Positions 1-6,633 of a stretch of 9,842 nucleotides of DNA are shown piece by piece (position 1 is the stretch's first letter; the number at the start of each line of letters is the position of its first letter). This stretch comes from Propionibacteriaceae bacterium (lineage in GTDB: Bacteria; Actinomycetota; Actinomycetes; Propionibacteriales; Propionibacteriaceae). Under the pieces are notes generated by a model that made no database searches, was not told the DNA's origin, and saw only the letters and a list, made by a program, of their open reading frames with translations. The position numbers and the translations under genes were made by a program. The stretch is from positions 1 to 9,842 of the forward strand of contig JAUNRO010000100.1 of assembly GCA_030544185.1 (NCBI GenBank). Reading direction: 5' to 3'.

Positions 1-1467
1 GCCCGCGACGCCGACCTCCGCTCCGGTCAGGCCACCCGTATAAGCGAAGACCACGATCATCAGCGCCACCCCGATCGTGTTCACGCCGAACGCGAGATAG
101 CGCGCCTGGGACTTCTTCTCCCCGCCCTCGTCGGCGACCATGTCGAGGACCGCACCCTGCCAGTCGCGGATCAGCCGCGCCGCGGCCCCCGCATAGTCCC
201 GGGAGGACCGCGCGAGGTCCTCGCGGGTGCGGCCGAGCAGCTCGCGACCGGCGGGGTTGGCCCGCCACGCGGCCTCCGCCCGCTCGGCGGCGGCCTCGAC
301 CGCCTCGCGCAGCAGCGCCTCGAGTCCCGATTCCACCGCCACCGTGACCTTCTCCGCGCCGGCGGGCTGGCCCCGGAAGACGTTCATGATCCGGTCGCGC
401 AGCCAGCCGATCTTCTCGTCGAGGATCCGGAAGACCTCGCCGGTGCCGATGAAGTCGTGCCAGCGGGTCAGCACCTCACCGCGCAGCAGCGTGCCGTCGG
501 CGGTCTGGACGTTGACGGTCCGGACGGCCTCGGCGTACGCCTTGTCGGCGTCTTCGCGCAGCTGCGCGATGATGGACTGCTGATCGTCGAGCGCGGTGGC
601 AAGCGCGGGCGTACGCGCGGTGAGCGCGCCGATCGCCCCGTCCAAGGTCTGGTGAACGACGCGCTGGCGGCTGGCCGCATCGGCGGCGAGGGTGGCGAGC
701 CAGGTCCGGATCGGCGAGACGGCGGAGTCGGGCAGCAGGCCGTCCGCATCGACGGTCGTCTCCGGGACGGCGAACAGCGGCGAATCGCCCAGCCCGCGCT
801 CGGTCATCATCTGGCCGAGGTGCGCCGGGATGTCCCCCATCGCCGCCGGTGGGACCCGCTGCAGCACCACGGCGACCGCGGCGCTGCGCTCGGCGGCATG
901 GAGCAGGAAGTCCCAGGGCACCGCGTCGGCGTACCGCGCCGCCGACGTCACGAACAGCCACAGGTCGGCGGCAGCGAGCAGCTGGGCAGCGAGCCGGCGG
1001 TTCTCCTCCACGACCGAGTCCACGTCGGGCGCATCGAGCAGCGCCAGGCCCGGTGGGATCGAGTCCTCCACGACCAGCTGCAGCTCGCGCTGGTCGTTGG
1101 AGTGCCCGGTCGTGCGGGACAGCCCGGGGAGGATCCGCTCGTCGTCGAACCAGATCCGATCGGTGCTGTGATGCACGAGCACGGGCGCCTTGGTCGTCGG
1201 CCGGATCACCCCGGGCCGGGTCACCTCGCGCCCGACGAGCGAGTTGACCAGCGTCGATTTGCCGGCGCCGGTGGAGCCGCCGACGACGGCGAGCAGGGGC
1301 GCGTCGATGGTCGCCAGTCGCGGCAGGATGTAGTCGTCGAGTTGTGCGGTGATCTCGCGCACCGCCCGGCTCTGCGCCTGCGCCCCCGGCAGGGCCAGCG
1401 GCAATTGCGCCGGGGCAACCGCCTGGCGCAACGCGGTGAGCGCCTCCTGCAGACGGCTGCTGGCCAT
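1..1467 (-). CDS. Dynamin-type GTPase, 3' end cut by the window
   Basis: Large GTP-binding protein, 489 residues visible, open through the left edge. A P-loop GGSTGAGKST lies at residues 63-72 (Lys70), the G3 site reads DAPD at 145-148, and a segment VTSAARYADA at 173-182 stands where the usual N/TKxD specificity motif would be. Residues 270-440 are helical and charged, and a hydrophobic membrane segment lies at about 457-476. This matches actinobacterial dynamin-like/YfjP-type GTPases, which are membrane-associated; the Streptomyces relatives DynA and DynB act at septa, though which one this corresponds to cannot be told here. The start is ATG at 1467, with AGGAGG (1472-1477) five bases upstream and overlapping the stop codon of the preceding PrsW-family gene, so the two are translationally coupled. 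Family call is firm; exact role is inferred. Confidence 0.85.
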   Translation of the reverse strand, partial: MASSRLQEALTALRQAVAPAQLPLALPGAQAQSRAVREITAQLDDYILPRLATIDAPLLAVVGGSTGAGKSTLVNSLVGREVTRPGVIRPTTKAPVLVHHSTDRIWFDDERILPGLSRTTGHSNDQRELQLVVEDSIPPGLALLDAPDVDSVVEENRRLAAQLLAAADLWLFVTSAARYADAVPWDFLLHAAERSAAVAVVLQRVPPAAMGDIPAHLGQMMTERGLGDSPLFAVPETTVDADGLLPDSAVSPIRTWLATLAADAASRQRVVHQTLDGAIGALTARTPALATALDDQQSIIAQLREDADKAYAEAVRTVNVQTADGTLLRGEVLTRWHDFIGTGEVFRILDEKIGWLRDRIMNVFRGQPAGAEKVTVAVESGLEALLREAVEAAAERAEAAWRANPAGRELLGRTREDLARSSRDYAGAAARLIRDWQGAVLDMVADEGGEKKSQARYLAFGVNTIGVALMIVVFAYTGGLTGAEVGVAG

Positions 1468-1471
1468 GGGG

Positions 1472-1477
1472 CCTCCT
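1472..1477 (-). promoter_or_regulatory. Ribosome binding site overlapping upstream stop
   Basis: AGGAGG read on the minus strand overlaps the TAG stop (1476-1478) of the PrsW-family gene and lies 4-5 bases before the GTPase ATG. It fixes that start and indicates coupled translation of the pair. Confidence 0.8.
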
Positions 1478-2942
1478 AGGTGCCGGGGGGCTTCCAGCGG
1501 GGATCTACTGGTGAGTATGTGGTGGCACCGGATCCTAGCGGCACACCGCTGGGAACCCCGGGATCACCCGTCGCAGCGTAGTCGGGTGGCGGCAGCATCG
1601 GATAGGTGCCCCCGAGCCCGGCGGGACCCGGATAGCTGGGCGGCGCCCAGGCCGGATCGGGCGTACGCGCGGCGCGGTTCAGCCAGGGATAGCGGGTCTT
1701 CTCGCGGGGCTCGACGAAGCCGCGCTGCCGCAGGCGGCGGATGGTCGCGAAGAGCTCCTTCTCGCGGATCAGCCCGCCGTCGTCGACGAGTCCGCGGGCG
1801 ATGGAATCACGGAGGTACGCCAGCTCGGTCAGGGCGCGCTGGAGGCGGTAGGTCGAGAGGAAGCGGCCCTCCCACAGGGCCTGCCAGAGGACCCGCACGC
1901 GGGTGGTGAGCCGGGCGGTCCAGTGCGGATCGGACTCGGGCAGCCAGCCCATCCGCGCATAGTCGGTGAGGCGGGCGTCGATCAGCCGCTTCTGCACGAA
2001 CAACTGTCGGACGATGAAGATGATCAGGCTGATCACCAGGGGATAGCCCACCGCGATCAGCACGATTAGCGAGGCCTCAGACGGCAGGCCCATGGAGGCG
2101 ACGCCGTTGAACAGCATGTGGAGCAGGGCCGCGGCCAGGAACCCGACGACGGGGGCGAGGACGCGGACCATCTTGGACTTGGACCGCAGCGCCACAGCCA
2201 GACCGATGCCGATCATCGCGGTGAACAGCGGATGACCGAAGAACGTGAGCACACCGCGGAGGAGGAAGATCTGTTCGAGCAGTTCCTGGGGATTGGCGGC
2301 GCCGGTGGAACGCGAGGCCGCGCGATAGGTGCTCGCGTAGTAGTAGATGTTCTCCACGAACGCGAACGAGGCGCCCGCGAGGCCGCCGAGCGCGATGCCG
2401 GAGAGCTTGCTGACGAAGCGATAGCGCAGCACGATCGCGATGAGGAAGAGGATCGCCCCCTTCATTGCCTCCTCGACGAACGGGGCAACAAAGGTCGCGA
2501 GCCGGCTCGTGGCGCGGGGATCGCCGGGGCCGACGATCGACATGTAGTTCGCGGCGAAATTATTGAGGTTGTAGGACGCCCACACCGCGACCGTCCCGCC
2601 CCAGCCGAACGTGATCAGCCAGATCCAGAACCGCATCGGCCGGAACCGATCGGACCAGATGAACAGCAGGCTGAGCGGGATGACGGTGATCAGGGCATAG
2701 CGGGTCGAGGGCCACAGGGCCTCGGTGCCGGTGCCATAGGTGGTGCCACCGTCGACCTCGCGGTCGGGGACCATCTGCAGCCCGACAAGGATCAGTGCCG
2801 CCGCCTCGACCAGGAGCAGGATCAGGACCACCCAGGTCCACTTCGAGCGCAGCACGCGTTCGGCCCAGGGCCTGCGCTCCGGCGGGAGCGGCAGGTTGTT
2901 GCGGAGGAGGGCGTTGCGTTCCACGGTGGTCGCCAGCTGCAC
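1476..2942 (-). CDS. PrsW-family intramembrane metalloprotease
   Basis: Polytopic membrane protein of 488 aa. It has the PrsW-family motifs: EEAMK at 157-161 (EExxK), FAFVEN at 193-198, His237 in GHPLFTA, and HMLFNG at 275-280, the last helices supplying candidate zinc ligands. Hydrophobic helices lie near 35-57, 82-96, 104-122, 150-172, 181-203, 230-252, 262-282 and 290-312. Bacillus PrsW cleaves the anti-sigma factor RsiW; the substrate here is unknown and no sigma/anti-sigma pair is in view. A cytosolic C-terminal extension of about 175 residues follows, helical and basic to about 425 and then Pro/Gly-rich. The start is GTG at 2942; there is no clear SD, and a TACTCT hexamer six bases upstream suggests a leaderless transcript. 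GTG at codon 7 is an alternative start. The gene is first in an operon with the GTPase. Confidence 0.88.
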   Translation of the reverse strand: MQLATTVERNALLRNNLPLPPERRPWAERVLRSKWTWVVLILLLVEAAALILVGLQMVPDREVDGGTTYGTGTEALWPSTRYALITVIPLSLLFIWSDRFRPMRFWIWLITFGWGGTVAVWASYNLNNFAANYMSIVGPGDPRATSRLATFVAPFVEEAMKGAILFLIAIVLRYRFVSKLSGIALGGLAGASFAFVENIYYYASTYRAASRSTGAANPQELLEQIFLLRGVLTFFGHPLFTAMIGIGLAVALRSKSKMVRVLAPVVGFLAAALLHMLFNGVASMGLPSEASLIVLIAVGYPLVISLIIFIVRQLFVQKRLIDARLTDYARMGWLPESDPHWTARLTTRVRVLWQALWEGRFLSTYRLQRALTELAYLRDSIARGLVDDGGLIREKELFATIRRLRQRGFVEPREKTRYPWLNRAARTPDPAWAPPSYPGPAGLGGTYPMLPPPDYAATGDPGVPSGVPLGSGATTYSPVDPRWKPPGT

Positions 2943-2948
2943 GGCGCC

Positions 2949-2954
2949 AGAGTA
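2949..2954 (-). promoter_or_regulatory. Candidate -10 of leaderless PrsW-family/GTPase operon
   Basis: TACTCT on the minus strand, six bases before the GTG start at 2942. With the usual -10 to +1 spacing, transcription would begin on the start codon. No convincing -35 is visible, so this rests on spacing and the lack of an SD. Confidence 0.45.
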
Positions 2955-2999
2955 CCCGCGTGGCCGATCCAGGACGCGAGCCTGCGCCCCGGCAGACGG

Positions 3000-3005
3000 T
3001 AAACT
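3000..3005 (+). promoter_or_regulatory. Candidate -10 of tRNA-Arg
   Basis: TAAACT ends ten bases before the mature tRNA 5' end. No good -35 is visible about 17 bases upstream. It lies in the short divergent gap shared with the PrsW-family operon. Confidence 0.4.
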
Positions 3006-3015
3006 CCCGCACCGA

Positions 3016-3089
3016 GCCCCCGTAGCTCAGTTGGACAGAGCAGCCGCCTTCTAAGCGGCCGGTCCCAGGTTCGAGCCCTGGCGGGGGCG
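3016..3089 (+). tRNA. tRNA-Arg (anticodon TCT)
   Basis: The cloverleaf folds by eye. The acceptor GCCCCCG (3016-3022) pairs with CGGGGGC (3082-3088), the D arm starts GCTCAGTTGG, and the anticodon stem GCCGC/GCGGC encloses the loop CTTCTAA with anticodon TCT. The T arm is CCAGG-TTCGAGC-CCTGG (3065-3081). Discriminator G is at 3089. The following bases are CTG, so CCA is not encoded and must be added after transcription. It decodes AGA. Confidence 0.96.
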
Positions 3090-3105
3090 CTGGCCGGGTG
3101 GCCTT

Positions 3106-3111
3106 TAGGGT
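3106..3111 (+). promoter_or_regulatory. Candidate -10 of leaderless MFS gene
   Basis: TAGGGT, six bases before the GTG at 3118, in a 28-bp gap after tRNA-Arg that has no clear SD. The arrangement matches that of the other leaderless-looking genes in the window. Confidence 0.45.
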
Positions 3112-3117
3112 GGCCCG

Positions 3118-4323
3118 GTGACCGAATCCCTCGACTGGCGCAGGATCGCGATCGCCGCCTATGCGCCGACGCTGCTGGTCTCCACGGGGCACGGGGCGGT
3201 CATGCCGTTGGTGGCGCTGACGGCGCGCGACATGGGCGCAAGCCTGGAGATCGCGGCGCTGCTCGTCGCGTTCTTCGGTCTCGGCCAGCTCATCGGTGAT
3301 ATCCCGGCCGGCATGCTCGCCGCCCGGTTCGGGGAGAAGCGGGCGCTCATCGGCGCTGCCCTGCTGGAGGCGGTCGCGCTGCTGGTCTGCTGGCAGGCGG
3401 ACAACGTGGTGCTGCTCGGGGCGGGCGTGTTCGCGGCCGGTCTGGCCGGGGCGGTGATCGGGCTGGCCCGCCAGGCGTACCTCACCGAAGTCGTCCCCGC
3501 CCACCAACGCGCCCGCGCGCTCTCCACCCTCGGCGGGGTCTATCGGATCGGGCAGTTTCTCGGTCCGATGATCGGCGCGCTGGTGATTGCGACCGTGAAT
3601 CTCTCCGCGGCGTACGCCGCAGCGGCCGCGTTCAGCGTGCTCGCGGCGATCCTCACCGCGGCGCTGCCCGATGTCGCGGGCCGCCAGCCCCGCGGCACCG
3701 TCCGCGGCCCCCGCCTCGGCGCCGTGGTGAAGTCCCGATGGCAGGCCATGGCCACCCTCGGCGTGGGCGCCCTGGTGGTCCAGCTCGGCCGCGCCGCGCG
3801 GCTCAGCATCCTGCCGCTGTGGGCCGAGTCCGTCGGCCTCAACCCCGAGACGACCGCGCTGATCTTCGCGCTCGCCTCACTCGCGGATATGAGCATGTTC
3901 TATCCGTCGGGCTGGATCATGGACCGCTTCGGCCGCTTCTATTCGGCGGTCCCGACCCTGCTCGTCCTCGGTGTCGGCTTCGCGATCCTGCCCCTGACGA
4001 CGGGGGCGCTGGCGGTCACGCTGGTGGCCATCCTGCTGGGCGTGGCGAACGGATTCTCCGCCGGCATCGTGATGACGCTCGGGTCGGACACCGCGCCCAC
4101 GAACGCCCGCGCCACGTTCCTGGGCGCGTGGCGCCTGCTGACCGACACCGGACATGCGGGCGGTCCCCTGCTCGTGAGTGCGGTCGTGGCCTTTGCGCCG
4201 CTATGGTCGGCGTCGGTCGCCATCGCCGTCGTCTGCTGGCTGGGGGCGGCCTGGTTCACGCGCTGGTTGCCACGACGCCCCGGCGCGGTGCGGATGTTCA
4301 GCGACGACGAGACGGAGTCCTAG
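3118..4323 (+). CDS. Major facilitator superfamily transporter
   Basis: 401-aa inner-membrane carrier whose length and hydrophobic pattern fit the 12-helix MFS fold. The motif A loop between helices 2 and 3 reads [16 protein letters not shown] (residues 60-75), and the equivalent loop in the second half reads GWIMDRFGR (265-273), so both six-helix halves are present. A central loop at about 188-205 (Arg/Pro/Gly-rich) separates the halves. The C-terminal tail ends in acidic residues (DDETES). The proton-antiport drug-efflux subfamily is most likely, but the substrate cannot be read from sequence. GTG at 3118 is chosen because the protein begins naturally just before the first helix and a TAGGGT hexamer sits six bases upstream. 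The stop codon overlaps the likely promoter of orn. Confidence 0.9.
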   Translation: MTESLDWRRIAIAAYAPTLLVSTGHGAVMPLVALTARDMGASLEIAALLVAFFGLGQLIGDIPAGMLAARFGEKRALIGAALLEAVALLVCWQADNVVLLGAGVFAAGLAGAVIGLARQAYLTEVVPAHQRARALSTLGGVYRIGQFLGPMIGALVIATVNLSAAYAAAAAFSVLAAILTAALPDVAGRQPRGTVRGPRLGAVVKSRWQAMATLGVGALVVQLGRAARLSILPLWAESVGLNPETTALIFALASLADMSMFYPSGWIMDRFGRFYSAVPTLLVLGVGFAILPLTTGALAVTLVAILLGVANGFSAGIVMTLGSDTAPTNARATFLGAWRLLTDTGHAGGPLLVSAVVAFAPLWSASVAIAVVCWLGAAWFTRWLPRRPGAVRMFSDDETES

Positions 4324-4326
4324 AGT
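4321..4326 (+). promoter_or_regulatory. Candidate -10 of orn, overlapping MFS stop
   Basis: TAGAGT, whose first three bases are the TAG stop of the MFS gene, lies seven bases before the orn ATG. There is no SD in the gap (GGGTCAA), so orn may have its own leaderless transcript rather than depending on read-through. Confidence 0.45.
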
Positions 4327-4333
4327 GGGTCAA

Positions 4334-4975
4334 ATGAACGACCTCCTGGTGTGGATCGACTGCGAGATGACCGGCCTCGACCTGGCCGGCGGTGACGCCC
4401 TCATCGAGGTGGCGGCCTTGGTGACCGGGCCCGATCTCGAGGTGCTCGGCGACGGCGTCGACGTCATCATCAAGCCGACCGACGACGCCCTGGACAGGAT
4501 GGGCGACTTCGTCCGGACGATGCACACCGAGTCGGGTCTGCTGCCGCTGCTGACCGACGGGCTGACGATGGCGGAGGCCGAGGAGCAGGTGCTGGCGTAC
4601 GTCACCGAACACGTCCCCGAGGTCCGCAAGGCGCCCCTGGCCGGGAACACGATCGGCACCGACCGCGCGTTCCTCGCCCGCGACATGCCGACACTCGAGG
4701 GGCACGTGCACTATCGCAACGTCGACGTGTCCAGCATCAAGGAACTCGCGCGGCGCTGGTTCCCGCGGATCTATTTCAACTCCCCCGCCAAGTCCGGCAA
4801 CCACCGGGCGCTGGCGGACATCCAGGAGTCGATCGAGGAGCTCCGGTACTACCGCGATGCCCTCTTCGTTGCCCAGCCCGGACCCGACACCGAGACCTGC
4901 CGGAGCCTGTCACTTCGCCACGGGGGCGCATTGACCGGCGTACGCCCGGCCAGCGCGCTCGAGACCGGGGCTTGA
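4334..4975 (+). CDS. orn: Oligoribonuclease
   Basis: DEDDh 3'-5' exoribonuclease that degrades 2-5 nt RNA remnants and linear dinucleotides such as pGpG to mononucleotides in the cytoplasm. The first exonuclease motif is [10 protein letters not shown] (Asp9, Glu11). The second is [11 protein letters not shown] (Asp110), followed by the Orn-typical segments [17 protein letters not shown] (126-142) and [10 protein letters not shown] (157-166) with His157 and Asp162, the DEDDh ends. All four acidic residues and the histidine are present. The protein is 213 aa against roughly 180-200 for typical homologues; the excess is a tail of about 30 residues after RYYRDALF with no recognised motif. ATG at 4334 is chosen because the conserved domain begins at residue 3. 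The reading frame upstream of it lies inside the MFS gene. Confidence 0.96.
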   Translation: MNDLLVWIDCEMTGLDLAGGDALIEVAALVTGPDLEVLGDGVDVIIKPTDDALDRMGDFVRTMHTESGLLPLLTDGLTMAEAEEQVLAYVTEHVPEVRKAPLAGNTIGTDRAFLARDMPTLEGHVHYRNVDVSSIKELARRWFPRIYFNSPAKSGNHRALADIQESIEELRYYRDALFVAQPGPDTETCRSLSLRHGGALTGVRPASALETGA

Positions 4976-5008
4976 TCGAATCGATTTCTCTCCCGGAGCG
5001 ATCTGGGG

Positions 5009-5014
5009 TATCGT
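5009..5014 (+). promoter_or_regulatory. Possible -10 of tRNA-His
   Basis: TATCGT about 26 bases before the tRNA 5' end, in the gap after orn. There is no clear -35, so it is a weak candidate. Transcripts from here would carry the leader hairpin at 5022-5036. Confidence 0.3.
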
Positions 5015-5021
5015 TCCTTGC

Positions 5022-5036
5022 TGCCCCTCAGGGGCA
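5022..5036 (+). repeat. Perfect inverted repeat before tRNA-His
   Basis: TGCCCC-TCA-GGGGCA, a six-base-pair stem with a three-base loop, ending five bases before the tRNA acceptor stem. It has no T tract, so it is not a classical terminator for orn. It may be a tRNA-leader processing hairpin or a simple stop for orn transcripts. Confidence 0.5.
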
Positions 5037-5040
5037 CATG

Positions 5041-5116
5041 GTGGGTATAGCTCAGTTGGTAGAGCACCTGGTTGTGGTCCAGGTGGTCGCGGGTTCGAGT
5101 CCCGTTACTCACCCCA
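5041..5116 (+). tRNA. tRNA-His (anticodon GTG)
   Basis: The acceptor GTGGGTA (5041-5047) pairs with TACTCAC (5106-5112). The anticodon stem CCTGG/CCAGG encloses TTGTGGT with anticodon GTG at 5074-5076, and the T arm is 5089-5105. G at 5040 can be the histidine-specific extra G(-1), opposite C73 at 5113. CCA is encoded at 5114-5116, unlike in the tRNA-Arg of this window. The accessory segment starts just 3' of it, a common attachment position for integrative elements, although no duplicated 3' end is visible nearby. Confidence 0.96.
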
Positions 5117-5255
5117 AACGTTCGAGGGTCGAACCTGCGATGATGGGGACCCCCCACATCGAAGTCGAGGTGTTCGGCTTTGACGACCACGTCGACAGCC
5201 GGGTGATCAGCGAGCTTCGTCAACCTGCGTGCCCTTTGACAGGGTTGCCCATAGC
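5117..5255. other. Gene-free gap between tRNA-His and GAP gene
   Basis: 139 bases between a plus-strand tRNA and the 3' end of a minus-strand gene. It holds the perfect hairpin GTTCGA-GGG-TCGAAC at 5120-5134, a bulged hairpin GATGGGG/CCCCACATC at 5142-5160, and CCCT/AGGG around 5233-5245. These may act as terminators for the convergent transcripts, but none has a strong T tract. A frame continuing through the tRNA is not a credible gene. Confidence 0.5.
5120..5134 (+). repeat. Perfect hairpin just after tRNA-His
   Basis: GTTCGA-GGG-TCGAAC, three bases after the encoded CCA. It could be a 3' processing or termination structure, or part of an old attachment site. The arm echoes the T-loop consensus GTTCGA. 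Confidence 0.5.
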
Positions 5256-5906
5256 TCAGACGATCAGAACGGGTAGCGCGTTGAAGAAGATCAGCACACC
5301 GGCGATCCCGATGATCCAGCTCACGGTGCCGCCAACGTTGCTGTTCATCTTGGTGCGCCACCGTTCGAAGCGCTCGCGGGTACGTTCGCCGAGCGCCAGC
5401 CATGCGAGGTAGAGGACGAGTCCCGGCAGGATCATGATGGCGACGTAGACGATCAGCAGTGGGAGCCATTGGGGCAGGCTCAGGTGCGCGGCGGTCATGA
5501 TGCCGATCGCCGTGAAGTACGGCACTGCGGTGGCGAACTCGAACAGCCAGGTTCCCAGGCCGAACGTGATCATGGCCGGAATCGTGAGGTTCTTGGGCCG
5601 ACGGGGCGTCTGGCGGGGCTTGGCGGGGATGAACCAGCTCGCGATGAACAACGTGATGCCAATGCCCGCCTGGATCCCTGCACCAACTGCCGGTTTGATG
5701 GTGGGCATGATCGCGCCCAAACCAACCATCAGCAGCGCACCAAGGAGGAAATAGGCGCTGGCCACGGTGGTCAGGTAACTCGCCAACAACAGTCCAACTC
5801 GACGTGGCTGTGCGAGCAAGAGATACAGCACGATGCCGATGACGGCCGGACTCAGCGTGTCGATTAGGGCTAGGCCGAGGACGCTCAGCGCAGTCGCGAG
5901 GGACAT
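5256..5906 (-). CDS. GAP/Sap-family integral membrane protein
   Basis: 216-aa protein with six predicted membrane helices, at about residues 2-30, 36-60, 75-92, 109-133, 145-168 and 190-213 from the chosen start. It resembles the SfLAP/GAP family, whose mycobacterial members help move glycolipids (Gap) or sulfolipid-1 (Sap) across the membrane and which looks LysE-like. Family features seen are DTLSPAVIG in the first helix, a basic central loop KPRQTPRRPK and FATAVPYFTAIG in the fourth helix. The frame is open to 5954, but the paired ATGs at 5909 and 5906 follow GGAGG (5911-5915); 5906 has the better spacing (4 bases) and starts MSLATALS. The longer start would lie within the operator region. 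It is divergent from a TetR gene and probably repressed by it. The substrate is unknown. Confidence 0.82.
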   Translation of the reverse strand: MSLATALSVLGLALIDTLSPAVIGIVLYLLLAQPRRVGLLLASYLTTVASAYFLLGALLMVGLGAIMPTIKPAVGAGIQAGIGITLFIASWFIPAKPRQTPRRPKNLTIPAMITFGLGTWLFEFATAVPYFTAIGIMTAAHLSLPQWLPLLIVYVAIMILPGLVLYLAWLALGERTRERFERWRTKMNSNVGGTVSWIIGIAGVLIFFNALPVLIV

Positions 5907-5910
5907 CATT

Positions 5911-5915
5911 CCTCC
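5911..5915 (-). promoter_or_regulatory. Ribosome binding site deciding the GAP start
   Basis: GGAGG on the minus strand, followed by A and then ATGATG. Spacing of four bases to the second ATG (5906) and one to the first (5909) favours the second, and argues against the longer frame to 5954. Confidence 0.65.
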
Positions 5916-5924
5916 GATCTTTGC

Positions 5925-5940
5925 CAACACGGGCGTGTTA
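5925..5940. promoter_or_regulatory. Operator palindrome 1 (GAP-proximal)
   Basis: CAACACG-GG-CGTGTTA: six-base half-sites AACACG/CGTGTT around a two-base centre, extended by one mismatched pair. It lies between the GAP ribosome site and the tetR -35, so it is placed to block GAP transcription. It is an inverted copy of palindrome 2. Confidence 0.75.
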
Positions 5941-5968
5941 TTTAACAGTAACACGCCCGTGTTATATT
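5941..5968 (+). promoter_or_regulatory. tetR promoter, near-leaderless
   Basis: A -35-like TTTAAC (5941-5946), a 16-base spacer and -10 TATATT (5963-5968), ending five bases before the ATG at 5974. Palindrome 2 fills the spacer and touches the -10, so a bound repressor would exclude polymerase. On the opposite strand TACTGT (5945-5950) could be the -10 of the GAP gene. Confidence 0.55.
5949..5964. promoter_or_regulatory. Operator palindrome 2 (tetR-proximal)
   Basis: TAACACG-CC-CGTGTTA, perfect seven-base half-sites around CC. Its centre is 24 bp from that of palindrome 1, just over two helical turns, so two dimers could bind similar faces of the DNA. Together the two elements form a perfect 15-base inverted repeat (5926-5940 and 5949-5963). 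Confidence 0.78.
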
Positions 5969-5973
5969 GCGAT

Positions 5974-6612
5974 ATGCCTCGACTCGTTGATCATGACGAG
6001 CGCCGCGCTCAACTGGCGGCCGCCGGGATTCAGATCATGCTGCGAGAAGGCCTCGACGGGGTGACCGTGCGAGGGGTGGCTGCCGAGGCTGGCTGCTCCA
6101 CCGGTTCGCTGCGGCACTACTTCGCCAATCAGAGCGCGTTGCAGGAGTACACGGTGGCGGCAGCGACAGCGCTTCTGCGTGACCGGGTGGGTCCACGGGT
6201 TCAGCGTGATCGCCCCCGACGGTCGCGGGTCGAGGTGATCGCCGAGGTGGTGGAGGAACTCCTTCCGCTCGACGAAAACCGGTGGGAGGAGTACCGGCTG
6301 TGGAACGCGATCGCCGAATGGGAGCGGCGTCACCTCCCGGCGGGAGGGTCCCAGACGTGGGCTGACCAGCGCGCCCTCTACCAGCGGTGCATCGCGCTCC
6401 TGCGCGGCCATCCCGCGACGCTCCCAGACCTCACCGACCCACCCGTCGACTCCGAGGAGTGGCTATGGGCCGGCTTGCTTCACACTTTCGTCGATGGCCT
6501 CGCATCCCAGCTCGTCAACACACCTGGAGAGATGACAGCCAAGACTGCCAAGGCGCTACTCCGATCCCTGCTAGCCGCAGTCCCGCCAGACGAAAGGCAA
6601 GGCCCTGAATAA
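5974..6612 (+). CDS. TetR/AcrR-family transcriptional repressor
   Basis: 212-aa one-component regulator. The N-terminal helix-turn-helix spans about residues 10-55, with GVTVRGVAAEAG (29-40) and the recognition helix CSTGSLRHYFANQ (41-53) in the canonical TetR pattern. The remaining helical C-terminal part (about 60-205) would bind ligand and dimerise; it looks like the BetI-type C-terminal class, but the inducer is unknown. The start is ATG at 5974, where the conserved N-terminus begins. No SD precedes it and the -10 ends five bases away; earlier in-frame ATGs fall inside the GAP gene and operator. It most likely controls itself and the divergent GAP gene through the twin palindromes. Confidence 0.9.
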   Translation: MPRLVDHDERRAQLAAAGIQIMLREGLDGVTVRGVAAEAGCSTGSLRHYFANQSALQEYTVAAATALLRDRVGPRVQRDRPRRSRVEVIAEVVEELLPLDENRWEEYRLWNAIAEWERRHLPAGGSQTWADQRALYQRCIALLRGHPATLPDLTDPPVDSEEWLWAGLLHTFVDGLASQLVNTPGEMTAKTAKALLRSLLAAVPPDERQGPE

Positions 6613-6633
6613 GCTGCCGGAAGAGCGGCCAGC
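6613..6633. terminator. Candidate bidirectional terminator hairpin
   Basis: GCTGCCG / CGGCCAGC, a seven-pair stem with one bulged base and loop GAAGAG, directly after the tetR stop codon and touching the stop of the convergent DUF6112-type gene. On the minus strand it is followed by TTATT. Position between convergent genes supports termination; the weak T tract lowers confidence. Confidence 0.5.

Noticed and set aside
457..1479. Plus-strand frame of 340 aa opposite the GTPase
   Set aside because: Low-complexity Arg/Gly/Asp composition and complete overlap with a gene that has an intact P-loop and SD.
2118..3002. Plus-strand frame of 294 aa opposite the PrsW-family gene
   Set aside because: Charged low-complexity shadow opposite a gene with conserved membrane motifs.
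3092..3106. Possible terminator after tRNA-Arg (GGCC-GGGT-GGCC then TTT)
   Set aside because: The stem is only four pairs and overlaps the likely MFS promoter, so it is too weak to call.
2560..3507. Minus-strand frame of 315 aa across tRNA-Arg
   Set aside because: It reads through the tRNA antisense and overlaps the MFS and PrsW-family genes in another frame; composition is that of a high-GC shadow.
5250..5260. Nine-base echo ATAGCTCAG of the tRNA-His D arm at the GAP stop codon
   Set aside because: No acceptor, anticodon or T arm follows, and a nine-base match is not enough to claim a tRNA relic or attachment repeat.
4972..5412. Plus-strand frame of 146 aa starting after orn
   Set aside because: It runs through tRNA-His and into the GAP gene antisense, with no SD or recognisable domain.
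4849..5469. Long minus-strand frame crossing tRNA-His
   Set aside because: It contains the well-known false peptide produced by translating a tRNA backwards and overlaps orn and the GAP gene.
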